From Bolinopsis microptera (taxonomy: Eukaryota; Ctenophora; Tentaculata; Lobata; Bolinopsidae), in the NCBI RefSeq assembly GCF_026151205.1, contig NC_087081.1, forward strand, positions 6,131,246-6,195,245: a stretch of DNA of 64,000 nt. The letters are read 5' to 3'. The notes beneath the pieces are model-generated. The model searched no databases. It was not told the DNA's origin and saw nothing but the letters and a program-made list of their open reading frames with translations. Position 1 is the first letter of the stretch. Each line of letters opens with the position of its first letter. Below, piece after piece: positions 20,444-31,205 of this stretch. The position numbers were made by a program, and so were the translations under genes.

Positions 20444-21108
20444 GAGTTCACTATAACATCTAGAGGTACCATAAACGTTATCTCGTCGCCAATTGCGATC
20501 AGCTCTAACGGGTCTCCTCAAGTGACTCTCGGATCAGATGGTGGTTCAAGGGTGGACTGCTGGGGCGCCTGACAGGAAACCGTATTGCGATTAAAGCCCC
20601 GAAACGGTGTCAGGTTGGTAACTGATGATTCTGGTCCATGCTCCTGTGAGTTTGCTGTTGTATCTCAACTCGCTAAACTGAGGCATCTCCGCATCTTGGG
20701 TGAATATGCGTACATCTTCATACTAAACCCAGGTGTGGCATGTGGCAGTGAATACGGGCGAGCGGATGCAATAGCGAAGGTGGTGTGGCAAGGCCTAAAA
20801 GACACAGTCAGATAGTTGTCAGCTCGCTGACTGTCGTATTTCGCTGCTACTGATGCAGTCCTTGATCTGGCAATCAACTGTTTTTCGTCTAACTATGTAC
20901 CGTTGGGCTTGTGGAACCCGTAGGGGGGACATACATAGGTTAGAATGGTTTTGTGCACCAAGAGGAGTGAGGGAATGAGGGTTGAAGAGAGAGAGCTATA
21001 GAGTTGTTAGGGTGGTTAGGATCAGTAGGTGGTGTGTTTGGTTAAAGCCTCCTGTTTTTGCTGTATAGCATTTTAGTCACGCCGCAGTTTATTAACTGTG
21101 TCTCAACT
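20444..21108 (+). other. Probable 3' untranslated region of the R2-like element
   Basis: The sequence between the ORF stop and the right copy of the flanking repeat. The ORF at 20585-20815 has no recognisable motif and sits where a 3' UTR is expected. The element ends around GCTGTATAGCATTTTAG, just before the repeat containing CCGCAGTTTATTAACT. Confidence 0.5.
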
Positions 21109-21882
21109 CAGAATCTTGTAACGAAAAAAGACACATAACTCCTCTGCATTGTATGATACTGCAGACACCAGACATTCCAAGCTATCTAAATGGACAATTT
21201 TACTTCTGTTAACCTACCACTGAAGCTGGTGAACATTATACATACTATTATAGTTATATACCGTACCGAACAGTAGCACTTATTTTCAAGGAAACCGAAT
21301 AAGTTCAAAGTTATTACGTTTAATTCAGTTCTAGGTGCTTTTCACAAACATAACATTTTGATCTGATAGGGTTTTTAAATCGAATTCGAAAATTAATACA
21401 TCAAATATGTATTTATTATATCATTATATAATGTGACATGTTGGAGAAAAATACCAATTTAGTATTTACCCATATTTTCTAAGTATGTGTATTTTAGGAA
21501 AACTGCGTATTTTAGAAAAACCGCGTTTTCAAATAACCCTTTGCATTCCTTTATATAATTTCTAATTTTTTTACATTATTTCAAAAATGTCGATTATCAT
21601 TTATTTCAACAAGAGATCGAAGGCTTTAATCTTATGAAATGATATTTAATATAAGTAATGTGAGTATACTATAGAATAAAATCTAAATTAGAAGTCTTCA
21701 AATTAGACGCAAATTTACAAATTAAGAAGGCTGGTTACCGCTAATTATTACATTTACTGTAGTCATATCAATAGAACAATTCAGCGAGTCTACATGTGTC
21801 TATCGAAGAGCGTTTATTCATGAAGTCTATATCCGCACAATTATTGTTAGGACGCTCTCCTGCATGTGATTCAAGGTCCTTT
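21109..21882. other. No gene identified
   Basis: AT-rich sequence with no supported ORF. The first 30 bases (AGAATCTTGTAACGAAAAAAG) resemble the block at 12487-12530 and probably are the right half of the pre-insertion site. The ORF 21796-21984 (+) is antisense to the zinc-finger gene. Confidence 0.5.
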
Positions 21883-22464
21883 TTACAGCCGCATAAGCGC
21901 ATTCAACGCATTTGTTATTGGTCGGTCTCCCATATGACATCTGTTCGGACGTTCAATAGTATGTGTCCTCAAGTGTTTTTCTAAGGTATCTTTCCTTGCG
22001 GCTGCATAATCACACTTATTACACTTAAAGGGACGCTCTCCAGTATGGGTCTTCAGGTGAGAATTTAAGTTTCGTATATGTTTTGTTGAATAATCACACT
22101 TCGAGCACTCGTAGGGACACTCCTTTGCATGCGTCTTCATGTGGTTTGATAATGTTGATCTTGTTGCTGCTGCATAGTTACATTTGTCACATTTATATGA
22201 CCGTTCCCCCGTGTGAGTAGTGGTGTGTCTTTTGAGGCTGTGTGTGAAAACTGAGGAATAATCACAGTATTCACACTTATAAACTGGTTTACCATCATGA
22301 CATGGTCTTAAAGAAGTGTGGATGAGCTCGTGTCTGTCCAGGTGTGACTTATACATTGTCCTGAAATCACACTTGCTGCACTCTAGTTGGTGTCTCGTTG
22401 CTTTCGACACGTGTGAACTTCTTCGTGTTTCGTTATCATTTGCAGATTTAGACATGAACATCAT
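21883..22464 (-). CDS. C2H2 zinc-finger protein, five intact fingers
   Basis: An intronless 193-residue ORF. Five C2H2 fingers can be read: LECSKCDF...RHELIH, YKCEYCDY...RHTTTH, YKCDKCNY...NHMKTH, YECSKCDY...SHLKTH and FKCNKCDY...KHLRTH, joined by TGER-type linkers. The CDYS/CNYA cores are of the kind seen in tandem C2H2 repeats of DNA-binding regulators. A sixth finger (KCVECAYAAVKRTLNH) is present downstream but in another frame, so the C-terminus after THTIERPN is a frameshift tail. There is no KRAB, BTB or SCAN domain. It may be a short gene, a last exon or a retrocopy; an acceptor-like TATTAGCAG lies 20 bp upstream of the ATG. Confidence 0.8.
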   Translation of the reverse strand: MMFMSKSANDNETRRSSHVSKATRHQLECSKCDFRTMYKSHLDRHELIHTSLRPCHDGKPVYKCEYCDYSSVFTHSLKRHTTTHTGERSYKCDKCNYAAATRSTLSNHMKTHAKECPYECSKCDYSTKHIRNLNSHLKTHTGERPFKCNKCDYAAARKDTLEKHLRTHTIERPNRCHMGDRPITNALNALMRL

Positions 22465-22633
22465 GAAATCTTTGCAGGGCTGCTAATATTACGTAATTAA
22501 ACATTGCATTTAACATGTCTGTGGAGTGTGGATGTAATGACTGAACAATACGGCCATTATCTATATATGATATGCTTTATATTTACGCGGTTGGAGTCCG
22601 ATTAATACAATGTTGTTTTTAAGAAATCCTTTC

Positions 22634-22802
22634 ACAGTGGTCACAGTGGTCACAGTGGTCACAGTGGTCACACTGGTCAGTGGTCACACTGGTCACAGTG
22701 GTCACAGTGGTCACAGTGGTCACACTAGTCACAGTGGTCACAGTGGTCATAGTGGTCATAGTGGTCACAGTCGTCACAGTGGTCACAGTGGTCACAGTGA
22801 TC
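22634..22802. repeat. 9-bp minisatellite (about 18 copies)
   Basis: TCACAGTGG is repeated with single-base variants (TCACACTGG, TCATAGTGG, TCACAGTCG). The unit length of nine gives open frames on both strands (22610-22816 and 22619-22804); these are artefacts of the repeat, not genes. Confidence 0.95.
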
Positions 22803-25143
22803 ATGTAACTAGCTAGAAGAGCATGTCAAATATCAAAACCTTGCAGTCAACGGTTAAATTGACTACAATTATGTTTAAACTTACAACAATGGATAACTCA
22901 GCCAATCAAAACGTTACATAAATCCGCTAACAGCGAATTTTGCGATCAAATAGCGGTTAAGTCGATTAAAAATGTGTTGTCTTAAATCAAAGACAGAAAA
23001 AAATCGCGATTATTTAGGCCAAAAATCGCGGCGCCGCGACAAGCCAAACTAAGCAAAACCGCGGAAATAATTTCTAAAATCGCGGCAGATTCGCAGACAT
23101 TTCCACGGCTCTTCAAGTGAACAAGTTGTTCTTAGACACGACACGTGGTTCTGGAACGAGTAGTCCTATGGCATATTATCATTATGGTTATCGGACAGAA
23201 TGAGTTTTAAATCACTTAACATCTTTAATTCTATCGAGTAGTGGCAACATTTTGCAGCTGGCTATTTGTGGGCAACTTAGAGGTGGTGGCATGTTGTCAG
23301 CATTGTGGCATCATTTGTATAAGTTTTTCACTATCACTATGTTCGTAGAAATATTTACTTTACACTCATTGTATCACATCGTGACCTGCAGATCGTCGTT
23401 TCACTCAGTGGTGTCGGGGTCGGGGGTAAAAGTCACGATATGTGCAGCCGCGCATTCGTGCGCGGCGGGCCTACAACGTGAGGCAATAGCCAATACCCTC
23501 ATGAGTTTTTTTTTCATATTGTGTTCGCAAAGGTATGTTATAAAGCTATAACATAGATTAATTGTCTTAACAATTGGTCAATGTTCTCATTGTTCCAAAT
23601 CTCACTTAACAGATTAACTCCTTGCTAACCTTATGCCTAACACATTTGATATCAAATTTCATGGCTAATTCCTGTTTTATTCCTATTTAATTCCATACGT
23701 TACGTATTACGTACTATTACTATTATGTTATTTCTTCATCTTTGCCTTTGTTCATAAGAGGGCCTTTATGTATCGTCTTCTGAATGTTTGCAGTTTTCCA
23801 GAAATAGATTGGGGTGTCTAGTGGTTAACTTTATGTCTAGTGTCAAACTTATGTCTATAAGTATTAAGTGGTCTAAGTTTTTATGTCTAAGTTTTAGGCT
23901 AACAGTTATATGTCAGCAGACGAGTGGGTTAATAAATGCTTGTGAAAGTGTATTCCTGGAAACCAATTTTTCCACGGTTCATGCTACCATGATCATTGTG
24001 ATCCTAACATATTTTGTTCAGTTTCCTGAAGTCCTTATAGTAGTAGTAGTACCTCGTAGTATTAATAGTACCTACCTCTCGATATACGATTTTGGAAGTT
24101 TTTCCTGAAGCTACTTTTGTTCATGTTCCATGCTACTCTGATAATTATAAGCCTAACAGATTTTTTTCGGTTTCCTGAAGTCCGTACCTACTGCAAGGAC
24201 AAAAAGAAGATCAGATTTAAAGGAAAATGCGCAAATTTGGTTGTCAGATTTAAATAAAAATACACAATTTGTCGCGGAGAATTGAAAAAATCGCGAATCG
24301 TCATGGAGAATGGGAAAAATCACGATTCTGCACGTGCCGCGATTTCCTTTTGACCTTGTCTTATAATTATATAGTCTTGAGATAGTGAATTTGACAATCA
24401 AACAGAAAATTTATAAAATCATCAAATATAATTGCCAAAGGCCCAAACTAAAAATGTTCGATTGATCAGCGTAAACAGGGAGTTTTGCGCGGTCAAACAG
24501 GAAAAATAGAAGGGAAACAAAGACTATGGAGTACAATGATAAGTTGGAAATGTGGTTGTTTGTCCAGTTGAACTCATATATAAAGAGTAGACTCGAGAGT
24601 CTGATTCTGCCGAATGGAACTCTTCATTTGCATATGGTATAAGGACGCACATTGATACGGTTCGGGCATTAATACGATTCTGTCGAATGGAACTATACAC
24701 GCACATTAATACGTTTCGGGCACATTTATCCGTTATCGTGATAGTTAGGTTTGCAGTGTGGGACGATAACCGAGTGCGTTGTTTATTTTTAAAAAGCTCA
24801 AAACTATTTGTATTATTGCAATCGACGAATGTTTTTGCTATTGTTACAATTACATCCAACTACATTGATCTAACCCTAAAAGAGAGGTAGTGCAAATGAT
24901 TAGTTACACAGTACACTCGATATCATGTCATGAGGGTAACTATTATAGTTCTGCAGAAATAATTATTATTATTCTCGTAGCAGATTAAACTTTGTAGAAG
25001 GAAATTACCTTCTTATATTCACAAACGTATCGGTTATTTCAATTTCAAGTAAGCCATAAATTACACATTTAAACTACAAAAACTCTTCGTATTTAAAAAT
25101 ATACTGGAGCTATACATGAAGTTCAAATTCACACTTTCAGCCC
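22803..25143. other. No gene identified
   Basis: Short ORFs at 23252-23551, 23788-24108, 24153-24401, 24524-24859 and 24687-24890 have no motifs or splice support. At 24599-24720 a ~75-bp block (GATTCTGYCGAATGGAACT ... CGCACATTRATACG) occurs twice. Sequence with AAAAATCGCG motifs at 22985-23100 recurs loosely at 24265-24350. No RNA gene is seen. Confidence 0.45.
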
Positions 25144-26463
25144 TCATTTTTCCCTAGCCCTATTTATCCACTCTCCAGGCTTCAAAAGGTAAGCCATCAC
25201 AATCGCCAAAAACCCTATTCCTGAAACTGCAGACACGACATAAAAGAAATAGGACCATTTCTGCCTGTAAACTGAATCATAGTCCTCAGTATCCGAATGA
25301 GAGCTACCATCAGTATAGGACCCAGGAAACCGGGCAGTTGAGCAAAACTGTTGAAGACAGATACGAGGATGGCCGAGTTTTCTGGATCTATTTCGTAGTT
25401 GATCGTGTAGATATACTGATATATATCCGCTGAACAAGTTCGAAGCAGCTAGAGCGCTCAACAAAAGAATAAAGATACTGCACAGTGACGTACATGTTGA
25501 GAGAGAAATGTGGCAAAATTTGCAGAACCATCGGAACTAAAGTGAAAACCATCCTACTCTGAATCCAAGTTAGCACCTGATCGACTTTAAGGAGAAGAAA
25601 TGAGAACGCCACCGTGGATATAGCTATTAGGAGGCAGAGACTGATGTAGAGATAAGAGATGAGGAGTGGTTCAGCTCCCAGCACCATGTTGAGAAAGAAG
25701 GGGACTACGTTGAGCTCCCAGCACCATGTTGAGAAAGAAGGGGACTACGTTCAGCTCCCGCACCATGTTGAGAAAGAAGGGGACTACGTTCAGCTCCCAG
25801 CACCATGTTGAGAAAGAAGGGGACTACGTTCAGCTACCAGCACCATGTTGAGAAAGAAGGGGACTACGTTCAGCTCCCAGCACCATGTTGAGAAAGAAGG
25901 GGACTACGTTCAGCTACCAGCACCATGTTGAGAAAGAAGGGGACTACGTTCAGCTCCCAGCACCATGTTGAGAAAGAAGGGGACTACGTTCAGCTACCAG
26001 CACCATGTTGAGAAAGAAGGGGACTACGTTCAGCTCCCAGCACCATGTTGAGAAAGAAGGGGACTACGTTCAGCTACCAGCACCATGTTGAGAAAGAAGG
26101 GGACTACGTTCAGCTCCCAGCACCATGTTGAGAAAGAAGGGGACTACGTTCAGCTACCAGCACCATGTTGAGAAAGAAGGGGACTACGTTCAGCTCCCAG
26201 CACCATGTTGAGAAAGAAGGGGACTACGTTCAGCTACCAGCACCATGTTGAGAAAGAAGGGGACTACGTTCAGTAGGTTGTAGTAGATACGATTGTATGC
26301 AGGGCTGTGAATGCAGAAAGCTAACAGATACAGCCGACAATCACAAAACAGTGATTTCAAAGATGCCGGTGGTTTTTTAACATTTTCAGAAGAGCTCTGA
26401 CCACAATCATCCGTCGTTGTATTCGCTCTGGTGATAATCTTCTTTTCTGCGTCGGTCATGTAC
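25144..26463 (-). pseudogene. SLC17-like (MFS) transporter terminal exon, broken
   Basis: An acceptor (ATTTTGTTTCAG) precedes the exon at 26463. The reading gives KSLFCDCRLYLLAFCIHSPA, YYNLLNVVPFFLNMVLGAEP (a transmembrane helix like the nwxfYxLLtxLPxYl motif of SLC17 anion/vesicular transporters), further membrane helices, EIDPENSAILVSVFNSFAQL with PGFLGPI, and a last helix (WSYFFYVVSAVSGIGFLAIV) before a TGA at 25144. At least two frame changes (about 25390 and 25470-25560) and a 40-bp repeat expansion in the VVPFFLNMVLG helix destroy the ORF. SLC17 members move organic anions, sialate or glutamate with H+ or Na+. The upstream exons are lost or displaced beyond the LINE at 26496. Alternative: another MFS family. 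Confidence 0.6.
25672..26270. repeat. 40-bp tandem array of 15 units inside the transporter exon
   Basis: Units CAGCTCCCAG/CAGCTACCAG + CACCATGTTGAGAAAGAAGG + GGACTACGTT follow each other from 25672. Unit 3 is one base short. From unit 4 on, the CTCCC and CTACC variants alternate, giving an 80-bp higher-order period. In the minus-strand frame one unit encodes part of NVVPFFLNMVLGAE, so the array grew from host coding sequence. The 14 extra units add 559 bp, not a multiple of three. Confidence 0.95.
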
Positions 26464-26601
26464 CTGAAACAAAATATATAATATAGGTCGCTTATTTATT
26501 TGTGTAGTTCATGTAGTTCGTGATGGACTCGCATGGTTGCTGCAACCAGACTATCTATACCCCTACGCGAATGATCGCTGTAGAACTGGTCACCGTAATC
26601 C

Positions 26602-28070
26602 TTGTTACCAATTGCTCTTCTCGGCTTTGCTACTTGGAATGTTCGAGGTTTGACGAAGACAGACAAGCAGTGCTTGCTTGCTAACGACTGTGATAGGTAT
26701 GACTTGGACATTATAGGGATTCAAGAGACTAAAATTTGTCAGTTTGAGGATAAGAAACTACCAGGAAATCATCGCCTCCTTTTGTTTGATCAGAAGACAG
26801 GACGTCATGGTGGACTGGGTTTCTTAATCAACGCTCGTGTAAATCATTATTTCCGTTCATTTCATCAGATCAGTGATCGAGTTGCTTTCATGGACTTTTT
26901 TATTCCATCCAAGTTTGTTAACAAACCACCATGCAAAATGCGAATCGTGAACTGCTACAGTCCAACCAACCCAAAAACTTTATCAAATCCGGCTGCTACT
27001 GACCAGTTTTACTGTGAGCTTCAGGAAGCAATTAATGTGCCTGCAAGACATGAAATCTGGATCCTAGGAGATTTCAATGCCAAACTTGGCAAAAGGTCTG
27101 ATCATGACTTTCAAAATGGCCTTCATAAGAACATTGGAAGGCATGGCGTTGGAAGACGAAATGAAAATGGTGGGAGATTATTGGATTTTCTCGTTTCTAA
27201 TGGTTTGTTTGCTGCAAACACTGCATTTCGTCATTCCAGTCGTCATATAACCACAAGAACTGGTTGGGAGAAAGACAAGAAGACCAAAAGAAGTTGCCCT
27301 TATTTTTCTCAGATTGATTATGTTTTATGCCGGTCACGCAGCACTGTTTTTCTCAATGATGCAAGGGCCTATGCAGGAGCTAAACTACATTCTGATCATA
27401 AGATTGTAAAAGCTACCATAGACCTGAGGCAGCAAACTAAGTTATACCGAAACAGAACATCAGCTGCTAAAAGGTACAACACGACATCGCTGGTTTGTAA
27501 CAAGGAACTACAAGATCAGTACCAGCAAACTGTCACTCAGCAAATTGACAGTCTTCCACCTTCCGCTGACACTAAGACAGGATTCGAACAGTTGTTTGAA
27601 ACTATCAAGTCTTCAGCCTCTAACACTGTGGGTGTCAAAAAGAAAACCCAAAGACATCATCATTCATCAGATCAGCATGTATGTAATATGTCTGACGAGA
27701 GACACAAACTTTTACAAGAACTGAACAACAATTCAGTTAGAGACAGGACAGTATTGAGAAAACGTATCAATAAACTCAAGAACGATATCAATAAACGTCT
27801 TAAAGTGCTAGAGACAGCTCTAGCCAACCAACTAGCTGACACCATCAACGCTGCAGATGACACGAAGAGGATGTTCGAGGCTACCAGAGCTCTTGCTGCC
27901 AACAAAGAGTCAGAGCCAATATCTGTCTTCAACTCTGAAAATCAGCTAGTTGCAAGTGACGATGAGAAAGCAAGTATCATTAGAGAGTGGTTTAAAAATC
28001 ACTACACCAGCTCAGACCCTCCTTTGGTACCTTTCACTGGACCCCCACGTCCTTTGAATACTCCTATAAC
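26602..28070 (+). CDS. LINE ORF2, apurinic endonuclease domain and linker
   Basis: The first codon of the open frame is TTG and no ATG fits the family start, so the 5' end is truncated. The AP-endonuclease (EEP) motifs are all visible: ATWNVRGL near residue 10, IGIQETK near 40, ILGDFNAKLG near 156, SQIDYVLCRSR near 240 and LHSDHKIV near 266 with the catalytic Asp-His pair. A coiled-coil, Lys/Arg-rich linker (LRKRINKLKNDINKRLKVLE) follows. The protein nicks target DNA to prime reverse transcription. The reading ends at 28078 only because of the Penelope insertion; the last native codons are PLNTPI. Confidence 0.88.
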
Positions 28071-28076
28071 TTCCTT

Positions 28077-28299
28077 CTGAACCTCAACAGAAGACTAAAT
28101 TTTTATTGACATTGTACTGTAATTTTCACTTTCCTACCCACACCTCCCCCACCCTCCATCCCTGACACCACTCAATCACATATAAGCATTGTCCACCACA
28201 TCACATTCAGCTGACGACGATTAACACATGTTTATTGAAAGCTTCTACAAGTTAAATCATCGTATCTCTTATATGTTTTTAACCCAACTCCACTCAGTT
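28077..28299 (+). repeat. Left pseudo-LTR of the Penelope-like element
   Basis: Begins CTGAACCTCAACAGAAG (after TTCCTT) and ends CCACTCAGTT. It matches 30983-31205 with a constant offset of 2906 and no visible difference. It contains TATAAGCATTG and several C-rich stretches and presumably carries the promoter. The same DNA supplies the stop codon of the interrupted LINE ORF. Confidence 0.93.
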
Positions 28300-28325
28300 T
28301 TATTTTGATACGCAACACCACCCCT

Positions 28326-30986
28326 ATGGATCAGACAGCAAACAGTGCAGAATCCACAGAAACACCTAATCAACACACCAACCTTACAACACAAACACCT
28401 AATCAACACATCAACCCTACCACCCAACTTTCATTTAATGACTCACTCATATCACTATTTGGACAGTATGCATCCACACTGGCCAAAACCACCTCTCACA
28501 GCATAGAACACATGGCCATTAACTCATGTCACATATCATTCCTGAAAGCCTGCCGTGATCACTCACTCATCCCTAAGGGACTCAGACTCACCAACCCACT
28601 ATCCACCAAACGCTCAACTGAAGTCCTCACTCACGCATCTAACCTCCTCATCACTGAAAGACTCAACCACTATCGCCTCAAATATGCACAACACAAACGC
28701 ACTTATGAGCACAACCTCAGACACATAGAATCACTCATAACCCCTCAATATTTTCAGAAACTAGGACACCTCAACACCAAAAAATCCTCATACACCCACA
28801 GAAAACAACTCCTTACTCACCAAAAGAAGTTCGCGGTACTACTCTCAGAATACGACACCCCGTTCCTCTCACCCTACGACACTCTTAAAACGCTCGACAT
28901 ACCCTCTCCCACATTTCATGGTCCCCTCCTCAAGACCTCACCTACCCCCAAGAAAGACACCACAGCCAAAACAGTGATCAACCTCTCTGGACAGACCCTC
29001 TCCACAGCTGAAACTGACGTCCTCTCCCTTGGACTGAAGTTCGTCCCGACACCCACCTCAGATCCTACCCCCGACCTGGCTCCCCTCATACAGAATATCA
29101 CTAAACAACTAGGAGAAGGCATGGAAGCCTCAGCCACATATCAGGTCACCTCTGTATTATCTAAATTTGACAATAAACGTGACATGACCACCGACAATTT
29201 GACTCCACAACAACGTACCGCTCTTAAATCTTTAAAATCTAAGAAATCTGAATTGAAATTTCTTCCTGCTGATAAGGGCAACGCCACTGTTGTACTGACT
29301 CACGATCAATACATAACCAAAGTTACCGACCACTTATCCTCAGGTAGTTACACCCTCTTAACGAAAGACCCCACTCAATCCGTTACCACTAAACTACAGA
29401 AAGTCCTCAAGAAACTACACACCGACAAGAAGATCACGACCGACCTATACCACAAGATGCGCAACCTACATCCTAGATGGCCTCAACTTTACGGACAACC
29501 TAAGATACACAAACCCGGCGCACCTATCCGTCCCGTAGTCAGCTTCTACAACACCCCCCTCCAAGCCCTCCACAAAGTCCTCGCATCTTTCCTCAAACCC
29601 CTAGCCCAGAACCCCTTACGCCTCAAAGACTCTTCCGACTTCAAACATCGCTTCGACTCCTCTCTCAATCCCTCCTTCCACTACCACGCCTCCTTAGACG
29701 TCCAATCCTTGTACACCTCCTGTGACATGCGCCTAGCCCTCAAAACTGTCATCTCCTCCTTTGAACAGAACCCCTCTCGTCTTCCCTCCAATGTCACCAC
29801 CACCACCATAGGCTCCCTTATCAACTTTTGCCTTGACAACTCATACCTTGAATTCAACGGCTCCTTCTACTCCCAAGACGAAGGTGGTACAATGGGATCC
29901 CCCCTCATTGTTGAACTAGCTGAAATCCGCCCTGCTGAAATCGAGACCTTAGCTTTATCCTCATGTCCTGACCCTCCGAACACTTACTCCCATTTCGTTG
30001 ACGACGGCCTTGGATCTTTCAGAGACAGAAACCACGCAGAATCCTTCCTTACATTCCTTAACTCCCTTACTGAAGACCTCAACTTTACCCAAGAACATCC
30101 CTCTACAGACGGAACTATACCCTTCCTTGACGTTCTCATCCACCCTGACAAATCCACATCAGTCTACAGAAAACCCACCCACACCAACCTCTACACCAAG
30201 TACTCCTCCTGCACCACCAACTCATCTAAGAACGCAGTCATCCGATCACTGACCAGAAGAGCCCACAACATCTGCTCACCCCAACACCTTGACGACGAAC
30301 TCCAAACAGTACGACACGTTTGCCTCCAGAACGGCTTCCCTCCTCACCGCATCACCACCATCATGGACGAAGTACAACGGAAATTCACCAACCCCTCTCG
30401 CCATGACCAATCCCTAGCCTCATTCAACCGACAGACCCGTGAACATGCCCTTAGTGTTTCTCTTCCTTTCCATCCCTCCCTATCCAAACCCATCTCCAAG
30501 ATACTCGGACAACACGACATCAAAGTCACCCACTCCTCTGCTACCTCCCTCCGCAACCTCCTCACCAAAACGAAGACCACACCCCCTACTCACCTCACCC
30601 CCAACACCATCTACGAAATTTCCTGCTCACAGTGCCCCTCCAAATACGCCGGACAGACCTACAGACCCTTGGTCCACCGCATGAAAGAACACGAACGATG
30701 TTACAGACTCAACAACGCCATCGACGAATCCACAGACAGAATCAAATCAGCCCCTGCACATCATGCCCTGACCACCGGCCACACCATCTCCTGGAACAAC
30801 ATCGAAGTCCTCAAATCCCTCACCTCACGCTCCCAACTAGACCTCACAGAACACGCAGCTATACAAATACGACAACCAGCTATGAACAGAACAGACCGCG
30901 CACCCAAATGTAGTTCCCTCTGGGACCCCATTCTTCCTAAAATTGCCAAATCCTTAAAGTCCAGACCATCTGGCATTTCCTTCTGA
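28326..30986 (+). CDS. Penelope-like reverse transcriptase with GIY-YIG endonuclease
   Basis: The first ATG of the frame (28326) is preferred; the frame is open slightly upstream. A Thr/Gln/Pro-rich N-terminus is followed by the PLE-specific LKFLPADKGNATVV near residue 314, LDVQSLYTS (motif A Asp) near 456, GGTMGSPL (motif B) near 519 and FVDDGLGSF (active-site DD) near 556. The C-terminal GIY-YIG nuclease is IYEISCSQCPSKYAGQT with KEHERC, near 760-787. PLEs use this enzyme pair to nick DNA and copy RNA. The C-terminus SGISF and stop lie inside the right pseudo-LTR. No frameshifts or stops. The sense strand is strongly C-rich and G-poor in its later half, unlike the host LINE. Confidence 0.93.
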   Translation: MDQTANSAESTETPNQHTNLTTQTPNQHINPTTQLSFNDSLISLFGQYASTLAKTTSHSIEHMAINSCHISFLKACRDHSLIPKGLRLTNPLSTKRSTEVLTHASNLLITERLNHYRLKYAQHKRTYEHNLRHIESLITPQYFQKLGHLNTKKSSYTHRKQLLTHQKKFAVLLSEYDTPFLSPYDTLKTLDIPSPTFHGPLLKTSPTPKKDTTAKTVINLSGQTLSTAETDVLSLGLKFVPTPTSDPTPDLAPLIQNITKQLGEGMEASATYQVTSVLSKFDNKRDMTTDNLTPQQRTALKSLKSKKSELKFLPADKGNATVVLTHDQYITKVTDHLSSGSYTLLTKDPTQSVTTKLQKVLKKLHTDKKITTDLYHKMRNLHPRWPQLYGQPKIHKPGAPIRPVVSFYNTPLQALHKVLASFLKPLAQNPLRLKDSSDFKHRFDSSLNPSFHYHASLDVQSLYTSCDMRLALKTVISSFEQNPSRLPSNVTTTTIGSLINFCLDNSYLEFNGSFYSQDEGGTMGSPLIVELAEIRPAEIETLALSSCPDPPNTYSHFVDDGLGSFRDRNHAESFLTFLNSLTEDLNFTQEHPSTDGTIPFLDVLIHPDKSTSVYRKPTHTNLYTKYSSCTTNSSKNAVIRSLTRRAHNICSPQHLDDELQTVRHVCLQNGFPPHRITTIMDEVQRKFTNPSRHDQSLASFNRQTREHALSVSLPFHPSLSKPISKILGQHDIKVTHSSATSLRNLLTKTKTTPPTHLTPNTIYEISCSQCPSKYAGQTYRPLVHRMKEHERCYRLNNAIDESTDRIKSAPAHHALTTGHTISWNNIEVLKSLTSRSQLDLTEHAAIQIRQPAMNRTDRAPKCSSLWDPILPKIAKSLKSRPSGISF

Positions 30987-31205
30987 ACCTCAACAGAAGA
31001 CTAAATTTTTATTGACATTGTACTGTAATTTTCACTTTCCTACCCACACCTCCCCCACCCTCCATCCCTGACACCACTCAATCACATATAAGCATTGTCC
31101 ACCACATCACATTCAGCTGACGACGATTAACACATGTTTATTGAAAGCTTCTACAAGTTAAATCATCGTATCTCTTATATGTTTTTAACCCAACTCCACT
31201 CAGTT
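30983..31205 (+). repeat. Right pseudo-LTR of the Penelope-like element
   Basis: An identical copy of 28077-28299. It begins within the last codons of the Penelope-like ORF and ends CACTCAGTT directly before the resumed host LINE (CCTTAGAAG). Confidence 0.93.

Larger units (their letters stand above)
12703..21108 (+). mobile_element. R2-like (REL-endonuclease) non-LTR retrotransposon, split by two nested insertions
   Basis: Its parts lie in order on the plus strand: an N-terminal C2H2 finger (about 13082-13155), a basic linker, RT fingers and palm (13737-14548), RT thumb/connection (16956-17722), and a CCHC knuckle with a restriction-like endonuclease (19663-20443). Together they match the single-ORF layout of R2/NeSL/Hero-type elements. 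Other retroelements occupy 14549-16955 and about 17725-19660. A ~34-bp sequence containing CCGCAGTTTATTAACT occurs at both ends (12703-12737 and 21075-21107), probably a diverged target duplication. The element is dead: frameshifts are present and the RT active-site segment is missing. Confidence 0.8.
28071..31203 (+). mobile_element. Penelope-like retroelement with direct terminal repeats, apparently intact
   Basis: A single 886-codon ORF is flanked by two identical 229-bp direct repeats (28071-28299 and 30977-31205). This is the pseudo-LTR arrangement typical of Penelope-like elements, which arises from tandem or partly duplicated insertion. TTCCTT occurs at both outer junctions, and removing the insertion restores the host LINE frame. 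Repeat identity and an undisturbed ORF indicate a recent insertion. Confidence 0.9.

Noticed and set aside
22610-22816. SGHSGH and TVTTVT ORFs on both strands
   Set aside because: Artefacts of the 9-bp minisatellite.
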